Part shown: piece by piece, positions 1-5,486 of the stretch
Layout of the letters: each line of letters starts with the position of its first letter
Numbering within the stretch: position 1 is the first letter of the stretch
DNA from: Rhodoferax sp.
GTDB lineage: Bacteria; Pseudomonadota; Gammaproteobacteria; Burkholderiales; Burkholderiaceae_C
Assembly: GCA_016463455.1 (NCBI GenBank)
Contig: JAEMRG010000130.1
Span: forward strand, 1-5,887
Reading direction: 5' to 3'
DNA length: 5,887 nucleotides
The notes under the pieces: generated by a model
What the model saw: only the letters and a program-made list of their open reading frames with translations
What the model was told of the DNA's origin: nothing
Database searches by the model: none
Position numbers and translations under genes: made by a program

Positions 1-750
1 CCAGCCTTGTACCGGGCTGGCGGTATGCACTTTGGCACCCAAAGCGCGGGCTTTTTGCATCAGGCCAAAAGTAAATTTCAAAGGGTGTATGCCCACGCCT
101 TCGGGCTCCCACATGGCGGCGTGCGCATCGCGCTCGTCGCAGTAGTTTTCGCGCAATTCTTGTGCGCTCATCATGCGCGTGCCGTAGCCGAAGATGTCGC
201 GGCGCACCCGCGTTTGCTCTTGCAGATAGGCTACTTTGGACGCGCGGTGCGCCACATACAAATGCCCGCCATCGAAAGCATTGCAATCGATCTCTTGCGT
301 CAGTGCGCGGAAGTTCTCAAAGCCGGCGCGGATTTCGGTGTCCAGTTTCTTGGCCGTCTCCAAGCCCCAGCGCTCAATCCATTGCGAGCGGGTTAAGCGC
401 CCGCTGGCGTTTTGACCCTGGCCGCCGCTGCGACTAGAGCAGCCCCAGGCGGTCTGGTTGGCTTCCAGCACCACCGCGCCAATGCCGTGGTCTTGCGCCA
501 AGTACAGCGCGGTGGACATGCCAGTGGAGCCGCCGCCGATAAGCGCCACGTCCACATCCATGTCGCGCAGTACCGGGCCGTCGTCCACAGGCGGGGTGCC
601 CGCGCTGGCCACCCAGTAGGTGGGTGCGTAGTCCCGCCCGGCGCCCGGCGTGGGCATCACCAGCGGATCGTACTGCGGGTCATAACGCGTTTCGGAGGGG
701 CGGCTGGGAGGCATGGCCGTTTGGTCGTGGAAATGCTGCGCGGTGCTCAT
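1..750 (-). CDS. FAD-dependent amine oxidoreductase of the DAO superfamily (PuuB/OrdL-like), N-terminal 250 residues, 3' end cut off by window edge
   Basis: Read from the ATG at 750-748, this frame stays open to base 1 for 250 codons, so the C-terminus lies outside the window. The dinucleotide-binding fold is clear: a beta strand leading into GGGSTG (residues 72-77), an acidic ribose-binding residue in VLEAN (Glu96) and the GCSSRSGGQ segment (103-111), matching the GASGRNGGQ element of E. coli gamma-glutamylputrescine oxidase PuuB. A later HPLKFTFGLMQKARALGAKV stretch matches the HPL segment of the same family. Members oxidise an amine carbon with FAD and O2 to give an imine or aldehyde plus H2O2 or ammonia, usually in the cytoplasm. 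About 65 residues precede the first FAD strand, including the YWVAS element that PuuB also has (YYAAS). The gene follows the SnoaL-like gene by 18 bp with only a weak ribosome site (GAG), suggesting one operon. The substrate cannot be read from this fragment; polyamine derivatives or secondary amino acids are candidates. Confidence 0.88.
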   Translation of the reverse strand, partial: MSTAQHFHDQTAMPPSRPSETRYDPQYDPLVMPTPGAGRDYAPTYWVASAGTPPVDDGPVLRDMDVDVALIGGGSTGMSTALYLAQDHGIGAVVLEANQTAWGCSSRSGGQGQNASGRLTRSQWIERWGLETAKKLDTEIRAGFENFRALTQEIDCNAFDGGHLYVAHRASKVAYLQEQTRVRRDIFGYGTRMMSAQELRENYCDERDAHAAMWEPEGVGIHPLKFTFGLMQKARALGAKVHTASPVQGW

Positions 751-768
751 GGCGGGATGCTCGGTGTG

Positions 769-1170
769 TCAGGCGACGGGAGGCAAATTGGGGCGTGCTT
801 TGCGAAAAGCGTTTTTCACGGCGATCTTGCCGTCTTTGAAAGTGAAGATGTCCACGCCATCGGTCTCGACGCGGCTGCCGTCGGCTGCGGTGCCGGTGTA
901 GGTCCATTGCGACACACCAAAGTCGCCGTGCACAAAATGCACGCCATTGCGCCACTGCGCGTCCGGCAGCGTGGCCCAGGCCAGCGCAAAGGCTTTGCGC
1001 ACTGCTTCGGGGCCTACATGGCGGGCGCCACAGGCATCGGGGCCACCGGCCGTCATAAACATGCAGTCCTCGCTCATAAAACGCATCAGGTCATCAAGGT
1101 CATGCCGGTTCCAGGCTTCGCTAAAGGCTTCCAAAGTGGCGGTAGTAACAGGCGGGTGGCTCACAGACAT
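769..1170 (-). CDS. SnoaL-like / nuclear transport factor 2 (NTF2) family protein
   Basis: This 133-residue protein has the length and layout of a single NTF2/SnoaL cone-shaped domain. An N-terminal helix carries the typical FSEAWNRHDLDDLMRFMSEDCMF pattern across residues 16-38, a middle helix follows GPEAVRKAF (53-61), and the C-terminal sheet has the GVDIFTFKDGKI signature (105-116). The fold is used by polyketide cyclases, ketosteroid isomerases, dehydratases and many proteins without known activity, so no reaction can be assigned. The start at 1170 was preferred over an in-frame codon at 1224 because homology begins here and CTGGAGA lies immediately upstream, although its spacing is short. 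The gene is first in a probable two-gene unit with the FAD oxidoreductase and diverges from the MocR regulator. This suggests that it acts on or protects the oxidoreductase's product, which is inference. Confidence 0.85.
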   Translation of the reverse strand: MSVSHPPVTTATLEAFSEAWNRHDLDDLMRFMSEDCMFMTAGGPDACGARHVGPEAVRKAFALAWATLPDAQWRNGVHFVHGDFGVSQWTYTGTAADGSRVETDGVDIFTFKDGKIAVKNAFRKARPNLPPVA

Positions 1171-1234
1171 TCTCCAGAGAATCAGTTGGCACAAGTTTGA
1201 CCCAAGGATAGGGTTCCTAACCACGTGGCGCTAG

Positions 1235-1270
1235 AGCCAGATGCGCTTATCGGCCAAGCCAGCCAGATGC
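1235..1270 (+). repeat. Exact 10-bp direct repeat AGCCAGATGC, putative MocR operator
   Basis: AGCCAGATGC occurs at 1235-1244 and again at 1261-1270, identical in all ten positions, in the same orientation, with 26 bp from start to start (about 2.5 helical turns). GabR, PdxR and TauR of the MocR family are known to bind direct repeats upstream of their divergent targets. The pair lies 65 to 100 bp upstream of the SnoaL-like start, suited to activation of that operon. The second copy also forms CCAG-ATG-CTGG with the bases after it. The repeat is seen directly; the operator role is inferred. Confidence 0.5.
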
Positions 1271-1303
1271 TGGTGCCATTTGTATGTGCAAGGGCTTGGA
1301 AGG

Positions 1304-1321
1304 CTGGCCCCCACTGGCCCC
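1304..1321 (+). repeat. Tandem CTGGCCCC repeat with 10-bp period upstream of the MocR gene
   Basis: CTGGCCCC is present at 1304-1311 and 1314-1321, one helical turn apart. Further CTGG units follow at 1331-1334 and 1335-1338, on both sides of the regulator's possible start point. Placement around the presumed core promoter would suit autorepression, but C/G-rich runs are common in this genome and chance is possible. Confidence 0.3.
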
Positions 1322-1326
1322 TTCTT

Positions 1327-1332
1327 TATACT
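1327..1332 (+). promoter_or_regulatory. Candidate -10 box TATACT for the MocR gene
   Basis: TATACT differs from the sigma-70 consensus TATAAT at one position and stands out in a GC-rich stretch. It ends ten bases before the ATG at 1343, so transcription would start about 3-5 bases before the start codon and give an almost leaderless message, consistent with the poor ribosome site. No good -35 hexamer is found at 15-19 bp spacing (CTGGCC at 17 bp), so activation or a weak promoter would have to be assumed. Confidence 0.3.
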
Positions 1333-1342
1333 GGCTGGCACT

Positions 1343-2917
1343 ATGACCCAGCGCCACCGCACCAAAGACGTCCAATGGGAAAGCTTGTTTGCGCTGCCCG
1401 ATAAGCCGGCGCTGCCCTTGCAGCAGCGTTTGCGCTTGTCGGTGGTGCAGGCGATTTTGGATGGTCGCCTGCCCGCGGGTGCCTTGCTGCCCTCTTCGCG
1501 TGAACTGGCCCAGGTGCTGGGCCTGAGCCGCAATACGGTGACCGCCGCCTATGCGCATTTGATGGACGACGGTTTTATCGAATCGCGGCCGCGCAGCGGC
1601 GTATTTGTGACAGACAACGCGCAGGCTGCAGCCAGTAAGCCGCTAGCCCTGGGCACAGGGCGCGGCGCTGAGGCAGCCCAGGCCAGGGCCGAAGCGCTCG
1701 CAGGCGCTGCCCAACCCGATTGGAGCCGCCGCGTGCTGCGCTCTTTGTCCGACCAGCGCACCCTGGCCAAGCCCGACCAATGGCGCCGCTATGCCTATCC
1801 TTTTGTGTACGGCACCTACGACCCGCAGCTGTTTCCGTCCGAGGCTTTTCGTGAGTGCTGCGTCCACAGCTTGGCGCGCGCCCATTTGCCGCACTGGACG
1901 CCCGACTTTGAGCTCAGCGATGTGCCTGAGCTGGTTGAGCAAATCCGCTTACGCCTCTTGCCCAAGCGCGGCGTGTTTGCCCTGCCTGAAGAAATCTTGA
2001 TCACTGTGGGCGCGCAGCATGCTTATTACCTGCTGGCCGAAGCCTTGTTCGACGAAAACCAGCGCGTCGGGCTGGAAGAGCCCGGCCACCCGCATGCGCG
2101 CAACAGCTTTGCGCCGCGCCATCCGCAATGCCTGCCGCTCGCTGTGGACGAACAGGGGCTCAAGGTGGACCGCTTGCCGGCGCTGGACTATGTGTTTGTC
2201 ACGCCCTCGCACCAAAGCCCCACCACCGGCACGCTCAGCATGGAGCGGCGCCGCTTGCTTTTGCAAAAAGCGCAGGACAAAGATTTTGTGGTGATCGAAG
2301 ACGATTACGAGGCTGAAAATTTGTACGCGGGCGAGCCCATGCCTGCGCTCAAAAGCCTGGACAAAGTGGGCCGCGTGATTTACGTGGGCTCGGTGTCCAA
2401 AAGCCTGTCGCCCTCGCTGCGCCTGGGCTATATCGTGGCGCCGCGCGCCCTGATTGCCGAACTGCGCGGCCTGCGCCACGCCATGGTGCGCCACCCCAGT
2501 GCGTTTTTGCAGCATACCTTTGCGCTGTTTTTGTCCTTGGGCCACCACGATGCCCATGCCCGCCGCGTCAATCAGGCCATGCAAGAGCGCATGTCTATGG
2601 TGGCACGCGCGCTGCAACAGTATTTGCCGGATTTTCAATTCACGCTGCCATCGGGAGGCGCATCGGTATGGGTGCGCGCCCCGGCTTGGGCGGACTCGTC
2701 CGAGCTGGCGCTGATTGCGCGCAAGCACGGCGTGCTGATAGAAGCGGGCGATGTGTTCTTTATGCACCCGCCCTATCCCTGCCCGTATTTCCGCCTGCGC
2801 CTTTCGTCCATCGCCGCCGAACAAATCGCCCCCGGCATCAAAGCCCTAGGCGCCGCTGTCGATGAACTGGCGATGGCGCGTGGTGCGCCCAAGCGGGTGG
2901 TGTTGCGGGTGGCGTGA
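1343..2917 (+). CDS. MocR-type transcriptional regulator (GntR winged helix-turn-helix fused to an aminotransferase-like PLP domain)
   Basis: The 524-residue product has both halves of the MocR/GabR subfamily. Residues about 24-90 form a GntR winged helix, with LPSSRELAQVLGLSRNTVTAAY leading into the recognition helix near 62-81 and the wing ending in SGVFV. After a linker, residues about 145-510 form a fold-type I aminotransferase domain: TPSHQ before the PTTG loop, EDDY (319-322) that supplies the pyridine-nitrogen aspartate, SVSKSLSPSLRLGY with Lys353 as the Schiff-base lysine, and FRLRLS (483-488) with a carboxylate-binding arginine. All PLP-binding elements look intact. Such proteins sense an amine or amino acid as an external aldimine and activate or repress a neighbouring catabolic or transport operon. 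The start at 1343 places the winged helix at the usual distance from the N-terminus; an in-frame ATG at 1241 would read through the repeats. The likely target is the divergent SnoaL-like/FAD oxidoreductase operon. Confidence 0.93.
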   Translation: MTQRHRTKDVQWESLFALPDKPALPLQQRLRLSVVQAILDGRLPAGALLPSSRELAQVLGLSRNTVTAAYAHLMDDGFIESRPRSGVFVTDNAQAAASKPLALGTGRGAEAAQARAEALAGAAQPDWSRRVLRSLSDQRTLAKPDQWRRYAYPFVYGTYDPQLFPSEAFRECCVHSLARAHLPHWTPDFELSDVPELVEQIRLRLLPKRGVFALPEEILITVGAQHAYYLLAEALFDENQRVGLEEPGHPHARNSFAPRHPQCLPLAVDEQGLKVDRLPALDYVFVTPSHQSPTTGTLSMERRRLLLQKAQDKDFVVIEDDYEAENLYAGEPMPALKSLDKVGRVIYVGSVSKSLSPSLRLGYIVAPRALIAELRGLRHAMVRHPSAFLQHTFALFLSLGHHDAHARRVNQAMQERMSMVARALQQYLPDFQFTLPSGGASVWVRAPAWADSSELALIARKHGVLIEAGDVFFMHPPYPCPYFRLRLSSIAAEQIAPGIKALGAAVDELAMARGAPKRVVLRVA

Positions 2918-3012
2918 GCTGCTCGCGGTGTTTGGGTTTGGTATTTAAAAAATGATTTTTTTCGTACACACTTAGTGGCTGTGCGCCCCAATTCTTCTGC
3001 GAGCTTTTGACT
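2918..3012 (+). promoter_or_regulatory. AT-rich spacer upstream of the histidine phosphatase gene
   Basis: Within this 95-bp gap, bases 2944-2962 are almost pure A/T, with six A (2947-2952) and seven T (2956-2962) forming a self-complementary stretch centred on G2954. No GC hairpin precedes the T-run, so it is not a standard terminator for the MocR gene. It could be an UP element or bent promoter DNA for the phosphatase gene; no -35/-10 pair with normal spacing is evident. Confidence 0.3.
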
Positions 3013-3579
3013 ATGCGTCTAAGTATTTGGTTTGCTACTGCGTTACTTTTTGTAGCGCATGTGGGTGCATCTGCAAGCACCCTGGCAGAGAAGCTGCTCA
3101 CATCGGAATATGTGTTGTTGATGCGCCATGCCCTGGCGCCTGGCGTAGGCGATCCGCAGGGATATTCTTTAGACCGTTGCGAGACGCAGCGCAACCTTGA
3201 CGAGCAAGGCAAGCAACAGGCTGTGCGTGCCGGGCAGTGGCTGCGTAAACAAGGTATCCAAAGTGCTACGGTGTTGAGTAGCGTTTGGTGCCGCTGCCAG
3301 CAAACCGCGGACCGACTCGGCTACGGCCCCGTCACCCTAGAGCCCAGCTTGGGCTCTTTTTTCGATACGCCAGATCGCGCCCAAACACAAAACCAAGCGA
3401 TTCGGCGCCTGCTGGCGAACATGCTTTCACAGCCCAATCGCAAGCCATTGATACTGGTAACCCACCACGTCAATATCTTGCAGTACGTTGGAGAAAACAT
3501 AGGCTCTGGTGACATGGTGCTTGCGCGCGTTGGAGCGCAAGGGCAAGTGCTGGAGCATTTGCGTATCCCCAGCCCCTAA
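3013..3579 (+). CDS. Exported histidine phosphatase family protein (phosphoglycerate mutase-like, branch 1)
   Basis: The 188-residue protein begins with a signal peptide (MRLS, hydrophobic IWFATALLFVA, then HVGASAS near residue 22), so it should act in the periplasm. The mature part has the catalytic LMRHA (Arg38, phospho-accepting His39), the NLDEQGKQQA element (61-70) that matches the usual LT-x-x-G-x-x-QA, a conserved arginine in SSVWCRCQQTA (Arg94), and the second histidine in LVTHHVNI (His151). Family members remove phosphate from small molecules, sugars or phosphohistidine; the substrate here is unknown. Three cysteines (56, 93, 95), two flanking Arg94, could form disulphides in the oxidising periplasm. 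ATG at 3013 is preferred to an in-frame TTG at 3007; the ribosome site is weak (GCGAG). It lies downstream of the MocR gene in the same direction, but a 95-bp AT-rich gap suggests its own promoter. Confidence 0.87.
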   Translation: MRLSIWFATALLFVAHVGASASTLAEKLLTSEYVLLMRHALAPGVGDPQGYSLDRCETQRNLDEQGKQQAVRAGQWLRKQGIQSATVLSSVWCRCQQTADRLGYGPVTLEPSLGSFFDTPDRAQTQNQAIRRLLANMLSQPNRKPLILVTHHVNILQYVGENIGSGDMVLARVGAQGQVLEHLRIPSP

Positions 3580-3642
3580 GGGATACCTTTATTTGCCGAC
3601 TAATCGTAAAACGAGCGAGCTTATGCGCATCGAAAGGGAACC

Positions 3643-4107
3643 ATGCATTCCATAAAAATCTCTGTTGCCACCAAGGCCGATGTGGCAGCGATTGCGCAGC
3701 TGTTTGACGCGTACCGGCAGTTCTACCAATACCCTTCAGATTTTGCGCTGGCAAGCGGCTATATCGCAGAGCGTATCGAAAAGGCCGAGTCCGTCATATT
3801 GCTGGCGCAAGATGTGAGCGGGCAGGCGCTTGGTTTTTGCCAGCTCTACCCCACGTTCTGTTCGCTGGAAGCCAAGCCGATTTATGCCTTGTATGACCTC
3901 TATGTCGCGCCTGCAGCCAGGGGCGCGGGTATTGGTAACTTGCTCTTGTTGGCCGCGGAGCAAAGCGCCCGTGAGCAGGGCATGTGCCGCCTGGATTTGA
4001 CTACCGCAAAAACCAATCTTCCGGCACAAGCGGCCTATGAGGCTTTGGGCTGGGTGCGCGACGAGCTGTATTTCGCTTATAGCAAAGCGGTGACTGCGCC
4101 CTGCTAG
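3643..4107 (+). CDS. GNAT-family N-acetyltransferase
   Basis: The 154-residue product is a single GNAT domain. The N-terminal part (VATKADVAAIAQLFDAYRQFYQYP, residues 8-31) is the usual helix alpha1-alpha2 region lining the acceptor site. Motif A is clear: LYDLYVAPAARGAGIG (83-98) has the V-x-P strand and the RGAGIG pyrophosphate loop that holds acetyl-CoA, followed by the LLLLAAEQSAREQG helix. Motif B is seen as N125-x-x-AQAAYEALGW (to 137). The enzyme would transfer acetyl from acetyl-CoA to an amine of a small molecule or protein in the cytoplasm; the acceptor cannot be told. The ribosome site AAAGGGA (3633-3639) precedes ATG at 3643 closely. The gene starts 63 bp after the phosphatase gene with no terminator seen between, so co-transcription is possible. 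A short TCGT-AAA-ACGA inverted repeat (3604-3614) and the palindrome ATGCGCAT (3623-3630) lie in that gap. Confidence 0.9.
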   Translation: MHSIKISVATKADVAAIAQLFDAYRQFYQYPSDFALASGYIAERIEKAESVILLAQDVSGQALGFCQLYPTFCSLEAKPIYALYDLYVAPAARGAGIGNLLLLAAEQSAREQGMCRLDLTTAKTNLPAQAAYEALGWVRDELYFAYSKAVTAPC

Positions 4108-4239
4108 TGGTGGGATGCGCTGGTTTGCACTTGCAAATTCCTAGGCCTAGCGCAGGCCCATTTGGCAGCAAAGCGAGGCTGATCAGCAAATCCGATACAG
4201 TGCCTCGGTGCCTCTGCCTCAACCCTAGGAAATACCGCT
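4108..4239 (+). promoter_or_regulatory. Intergenic spacer with palindrome CTAGGCCTAG, upstream of the TPR gene
   Basis: The 132-bp gap holds a perfect 10-bp palindrome CTAGGCCTAG at 4141-4150. Three CTAG tetramers lie in the gap (4141-4144, 4147-4150, 4225-4228) and a fourth spans its left edge (4104-4107), a local cluster of a motif generally rare in proteobacterial genomes. No -10/-35 pair with normal spacing and no terminator hairpin for the GNAT gene was found. The ribosome site AGGAAA (4227-4232) lies seven bases before the TPR start. Confidence 0.35.
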
Positions 4240-4677
4240 ATGCCCACCTTCCGCCTCCTACTTGCCGCCAGCCTGTTTGTCAGTACCTTCGCCTTTGCTG
4301 CAGACAACAGCCCACCCAGCCCTAAAGACACCGAACTGGAAAAAGCCAAAACCGCCATCGCGCGCAAAGACTGGGCTGGCGCCCAAGCCGTGCTAGAGCC
4401 TTACACGCTTACCAACCCGCGCAGCGCCGACGGCTTTAATTTGCTGGGCTACAGCTTACGTAATCAGAAAAAATACGACGACTCGCTTGTCGCCTATAAA
4501 CAAGCGCTCACCTTAGACCCCAAGCACCGTGGCGCACACGAGTACATCGGCATGGCCTATGTCCAAATGGGTCAGTTAGACAAGGCCAAAGAGCACCTTG
4601 CCAGCCTGGACAAAATTTGCCCTTTTTCGTGTGAGGAATACCGTGACTTGAAGAAAGCGATCGCGGAAGTTAAATAA
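4240..4677 (+). CDS. Exported tetratricopeptide repeat (TPR) protein with a C-terminal CPFSC pair
   Basis: The 145-residue protein has a signal peptide with a hydrophobic core (FRLLLAASLFVSTFAFA) and an AFA|AD cleavage site after residue 20, so it is likely periplasmic. The rest folds as roughly three TPR units: residues about 31-62 (TELEKAKTAIARKDWAGAQAVL), 63-96 (ADGFNLLGYSLRNQKKYDDSLVAYKQAL, the best fit, ending LDP) and 97-123 (AHEYIGMAYVQMGQLDKAKEHL). TPR helices form a protein-binding groove; there is no catalytic motif, so a scaffold or chaperone-like role is inferred. Near the C-terminus Cys127 and Cys131 in CPFSCEEYRDL may form a disulphide or bind metal. A good ribosome site AGGAAA precedes the ATG. 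The gene converges on the VOC gene with only 11 bp between the two stop codons. Confidence 0.87.
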   Translation: MPTFRLLLAASLFVSTFAFAADNSPPSPKDTELEKAKTAIARKDWAGAQAVLEPYTLTNPRSADGFNLLGYSLRNQKKYDDSLVAYKQALTLDPKHRGAHEYIGMAYVQMGQLDKAKEHLASLDKICPFSCEEYRDLKKAIAEVK

Positions 4678-4699
4678 GCGCGCAGCGCTCAGAGCTTTT
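4677..4699 (+). terminator. Weak hairpin at the convergent gene end
   Basis: AGCGC-GCA-GCGCT (4677-4689) forms a 5-bp stem with a three-base loop. It starts within the TPR stop codon and is followed after six bases by TTTT (4696-4699). It could stop plus-strand transcripts, but the T-run is short and displaced, so this is a weak candidate. Confidence 0.25.
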
Positions 4700-5090
4700 G
4701 CTTGAATTGCACGATATTGCCTTCCGGGTCGCAGCCGTCCAGCACTATGTGACCACGAAACGTCCAGGCCAGCTCCGCAGGCTTAAGCCATCCGCCGGTC
4801 GCCACTACGGCCAGCCGCAGTGCTTGTAAATCCGGCACTACAAAGCTGGGCTTCATTGCACTGTCCTCGCGCAGCACCGGCGGCTTTGTGATAGGTAGAT
4901 AGCGCGCAATCTTGGCTGGAATTGCATGCACCACGACTTCATAGCCATTGCCACGCAGTAGTTGGTGGCTGGACGCACTTTCCAGCACTTCCAGGCCCAG
5001 TGTGCGGACGTAAAAAGCGCTTAACTTTTTTACGCTTTTGGCAAACACCACCAGGCCGGCCTGCCCGGACTGCGAAGTGGACTTAGCCAT
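4689..5090 (-). CDS. VOC superfamily (glyoxalase/bleomycin resistance fold) protein, probably without the usual metal site
   Basis: This 133-residue protein has the two-module beta-alpha-beta-beta-beta layout of the vicinal oxygen chelate fold: VKKLSAFYVRTLGLEVLE (20-37) in the first half, then FVVPDLQALRLAVVATGG (83-100) and GHIVLDGCDPEGNIVQF (113-129) in the second. The DPEGN turn and the AFY...LGLEV pattern are typical. Alignment by eye to metal-dependent members puts Gly12 where the first histidine ligand is expected and Gln128 where the C-terminal glutamate is expected, so it may be a binding protein or a non-metal enzyme. ATG at 5090 overlaps the end of the RidA-like gene by 8 bp (GATGGCTAA), which points to translational coupling; an in-frame GTG at 5102 is possible. 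The substrate is unknown. Confidence 0.85.
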   Translation of the reverse strand: MAKSTSQSGQAGLVVFAKSVKKLSAFYVRTLGLEVLESASSHQLLRGNGYEVVVHAIPAKIARYLPITKPPVLREDSAMKPSFVVPDLQALRLAVVATGGWLKPAELAWTFRGHIVLDGCDPEGNIVQFKQKL

Positions 5091-5481
5091 CGCGCAACCC
5101 ACTGCCTTTGAGCACCGTCACCTCAATCTCGATTTTCATACGCGGGTCAACCAGTCCTGCGCTCACCATGGTCGCCGCCGGGCGAGCGCGCCCTAGGTAT
5201 TGGCGCAGTACGGGCCAGGATGCTTCAAAGTCCGCGGGATGGGGCAAGATGTAGTTGACGCGCACGACCTCATCCAAAGTGGCGCCCGCTTGGGCCAGGG
5301 CGGCGGCGATGTTCTTGAAGCATTGCGCCGTTTGTTCGGCCACATCCTCGGAAATTTCCATGCTGGCGTAGTCAAAGCCGGTAGTGCCGGATACAAAAAC
5401 CCAGTCGCCTGCCACCACGGCGCGGGAGTAGCCGATCTCGGACTCAAAGCGCGAGCCGGAGCTGATGTGTTGTCTTTGCAT
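5083..5481 (-). CDS. RidA (YjgF/YER057c/UK114) family protein lacking the catalytic arginine
   Basis: The 132-residue product is a full-length Rid domain: AVVAGDWVFVSGTTGFD (21-37), the long helix with QTAQCFKNIAAALAQAGATLDEVVRVNYIL (50-79), and the C-terminal RPAATMVSAGLVDPRMKIEIEVTVL (100-124). E. coli RidA is a trimeric cytoplasmic enzyme that hydrolyses reactive enamine/imine intermediates from PLP enzymes, using Arg105 in PARSCVEVA. The ungapped alignment places Ala103 at that position, while the later KIEIE with Glu120 is kept. This places it in a Rid subgroup without the arginine, for which imine deaminase activity is not expected. Its ATG at 5481 has no Shine-Dalgarno (TTTTTTAGACT precedes it), and a strong terminator lies directly upstream. 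It is followed by the overlapping VOC gene, so the two probably share a transcript. Neighbouring amine catabolism would fit a role with imine intermediates, which is inference. Confidence 0.9.
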   Translation of the reverse strand: MQRQHISSGSRFESEIGYSRAVVAGDWVFVSGTTGFDYASMEISEDVAEQTAQCFKNIAAALAQAGATLDEVVRVNYILPHPADFEASWPVLRQYLGRARPAATMVSAGLVDPRMKIEIEVTVLKGSGLRDG

Positions 5482-5486
5482 AGTCT

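Larger units (their letters stand above)
1171..1342. promoter_or_regulatory. Divergent intergenic control region between the SnoaL-like operon and the MocR gene
   Basis: The 172 bases separate two divergent starts and should hold both promoters. They contain an exact 10-bp direct repeat, a tandem CTGGCCCC pair, a perfect 8-bp palindrome CCACGTGG (1221-1228) and a TATACT hexamer close to the regulator start. On the minus strand TATCCT (1210-1205) could be a -10 box for the operon, but no convincing -35 box sits 16-18 bp from it. MocR family genes are commonly divergent from their targets and bind in such regions. Confidence 0.7.

Noticed and set aside
412..1200. Plus-strand open frame of 262 codons
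   Set aside because: It is antisense to the SnoaL-like and FAD oxidoreductase genes, both of which have clear family motifs. Its translation is low-complexity in H/A/G/V with no recognisable domain, as expected for the antisense of a GC-rich gene.
1171..1224. N-terminal extension of the SnoaL-like protein by 18 residues
   Set aside because: The extension (VRNPILGSNLCQLILWR) is not part of the NTF2 domain, and the start at 1170 has a GGAGA just upstream.
1241..1342. N-terminal extension of the MocR protein by 34 residues from an upstream in-frame ATG
   Set aside because: It would make the direct repeat, the CTGG units and the TATACT box coding, and adds sequence ahead of the winged helix that MocR proteins do not normally have.
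1949..2824. Minus-strand open frame of 291 codons
   Set aside because: It lies entirely opposite the PLP domain of the MocR gene, whose motifs are continuous; the antisense translation (rich in H, R, Q, G) resembles no family.
2944..2962. A6/T7 self-complementary stretch as a MocR-gene terminator
   Set aside because: The arms are pure A/T with essentially no loop and no GC stem ahead of the T-run, so it is not a credible intrinsic terminator; it is kept only as an AT-rich upstream element.
3007..3012. TTG start two codons before the phosphatase ATG
   Set aside because: The ATG at 3013 gives a normal signal peptide and is the more usual codon; the ribosome site is equally weak for both.
2838..3212. 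Minus-strand open frame of 124 codons across the MocR-phosphatase gap
   Set aside because: It overlaps the ends of two well-supported plus-strand genes and has no motif or ribosome site.
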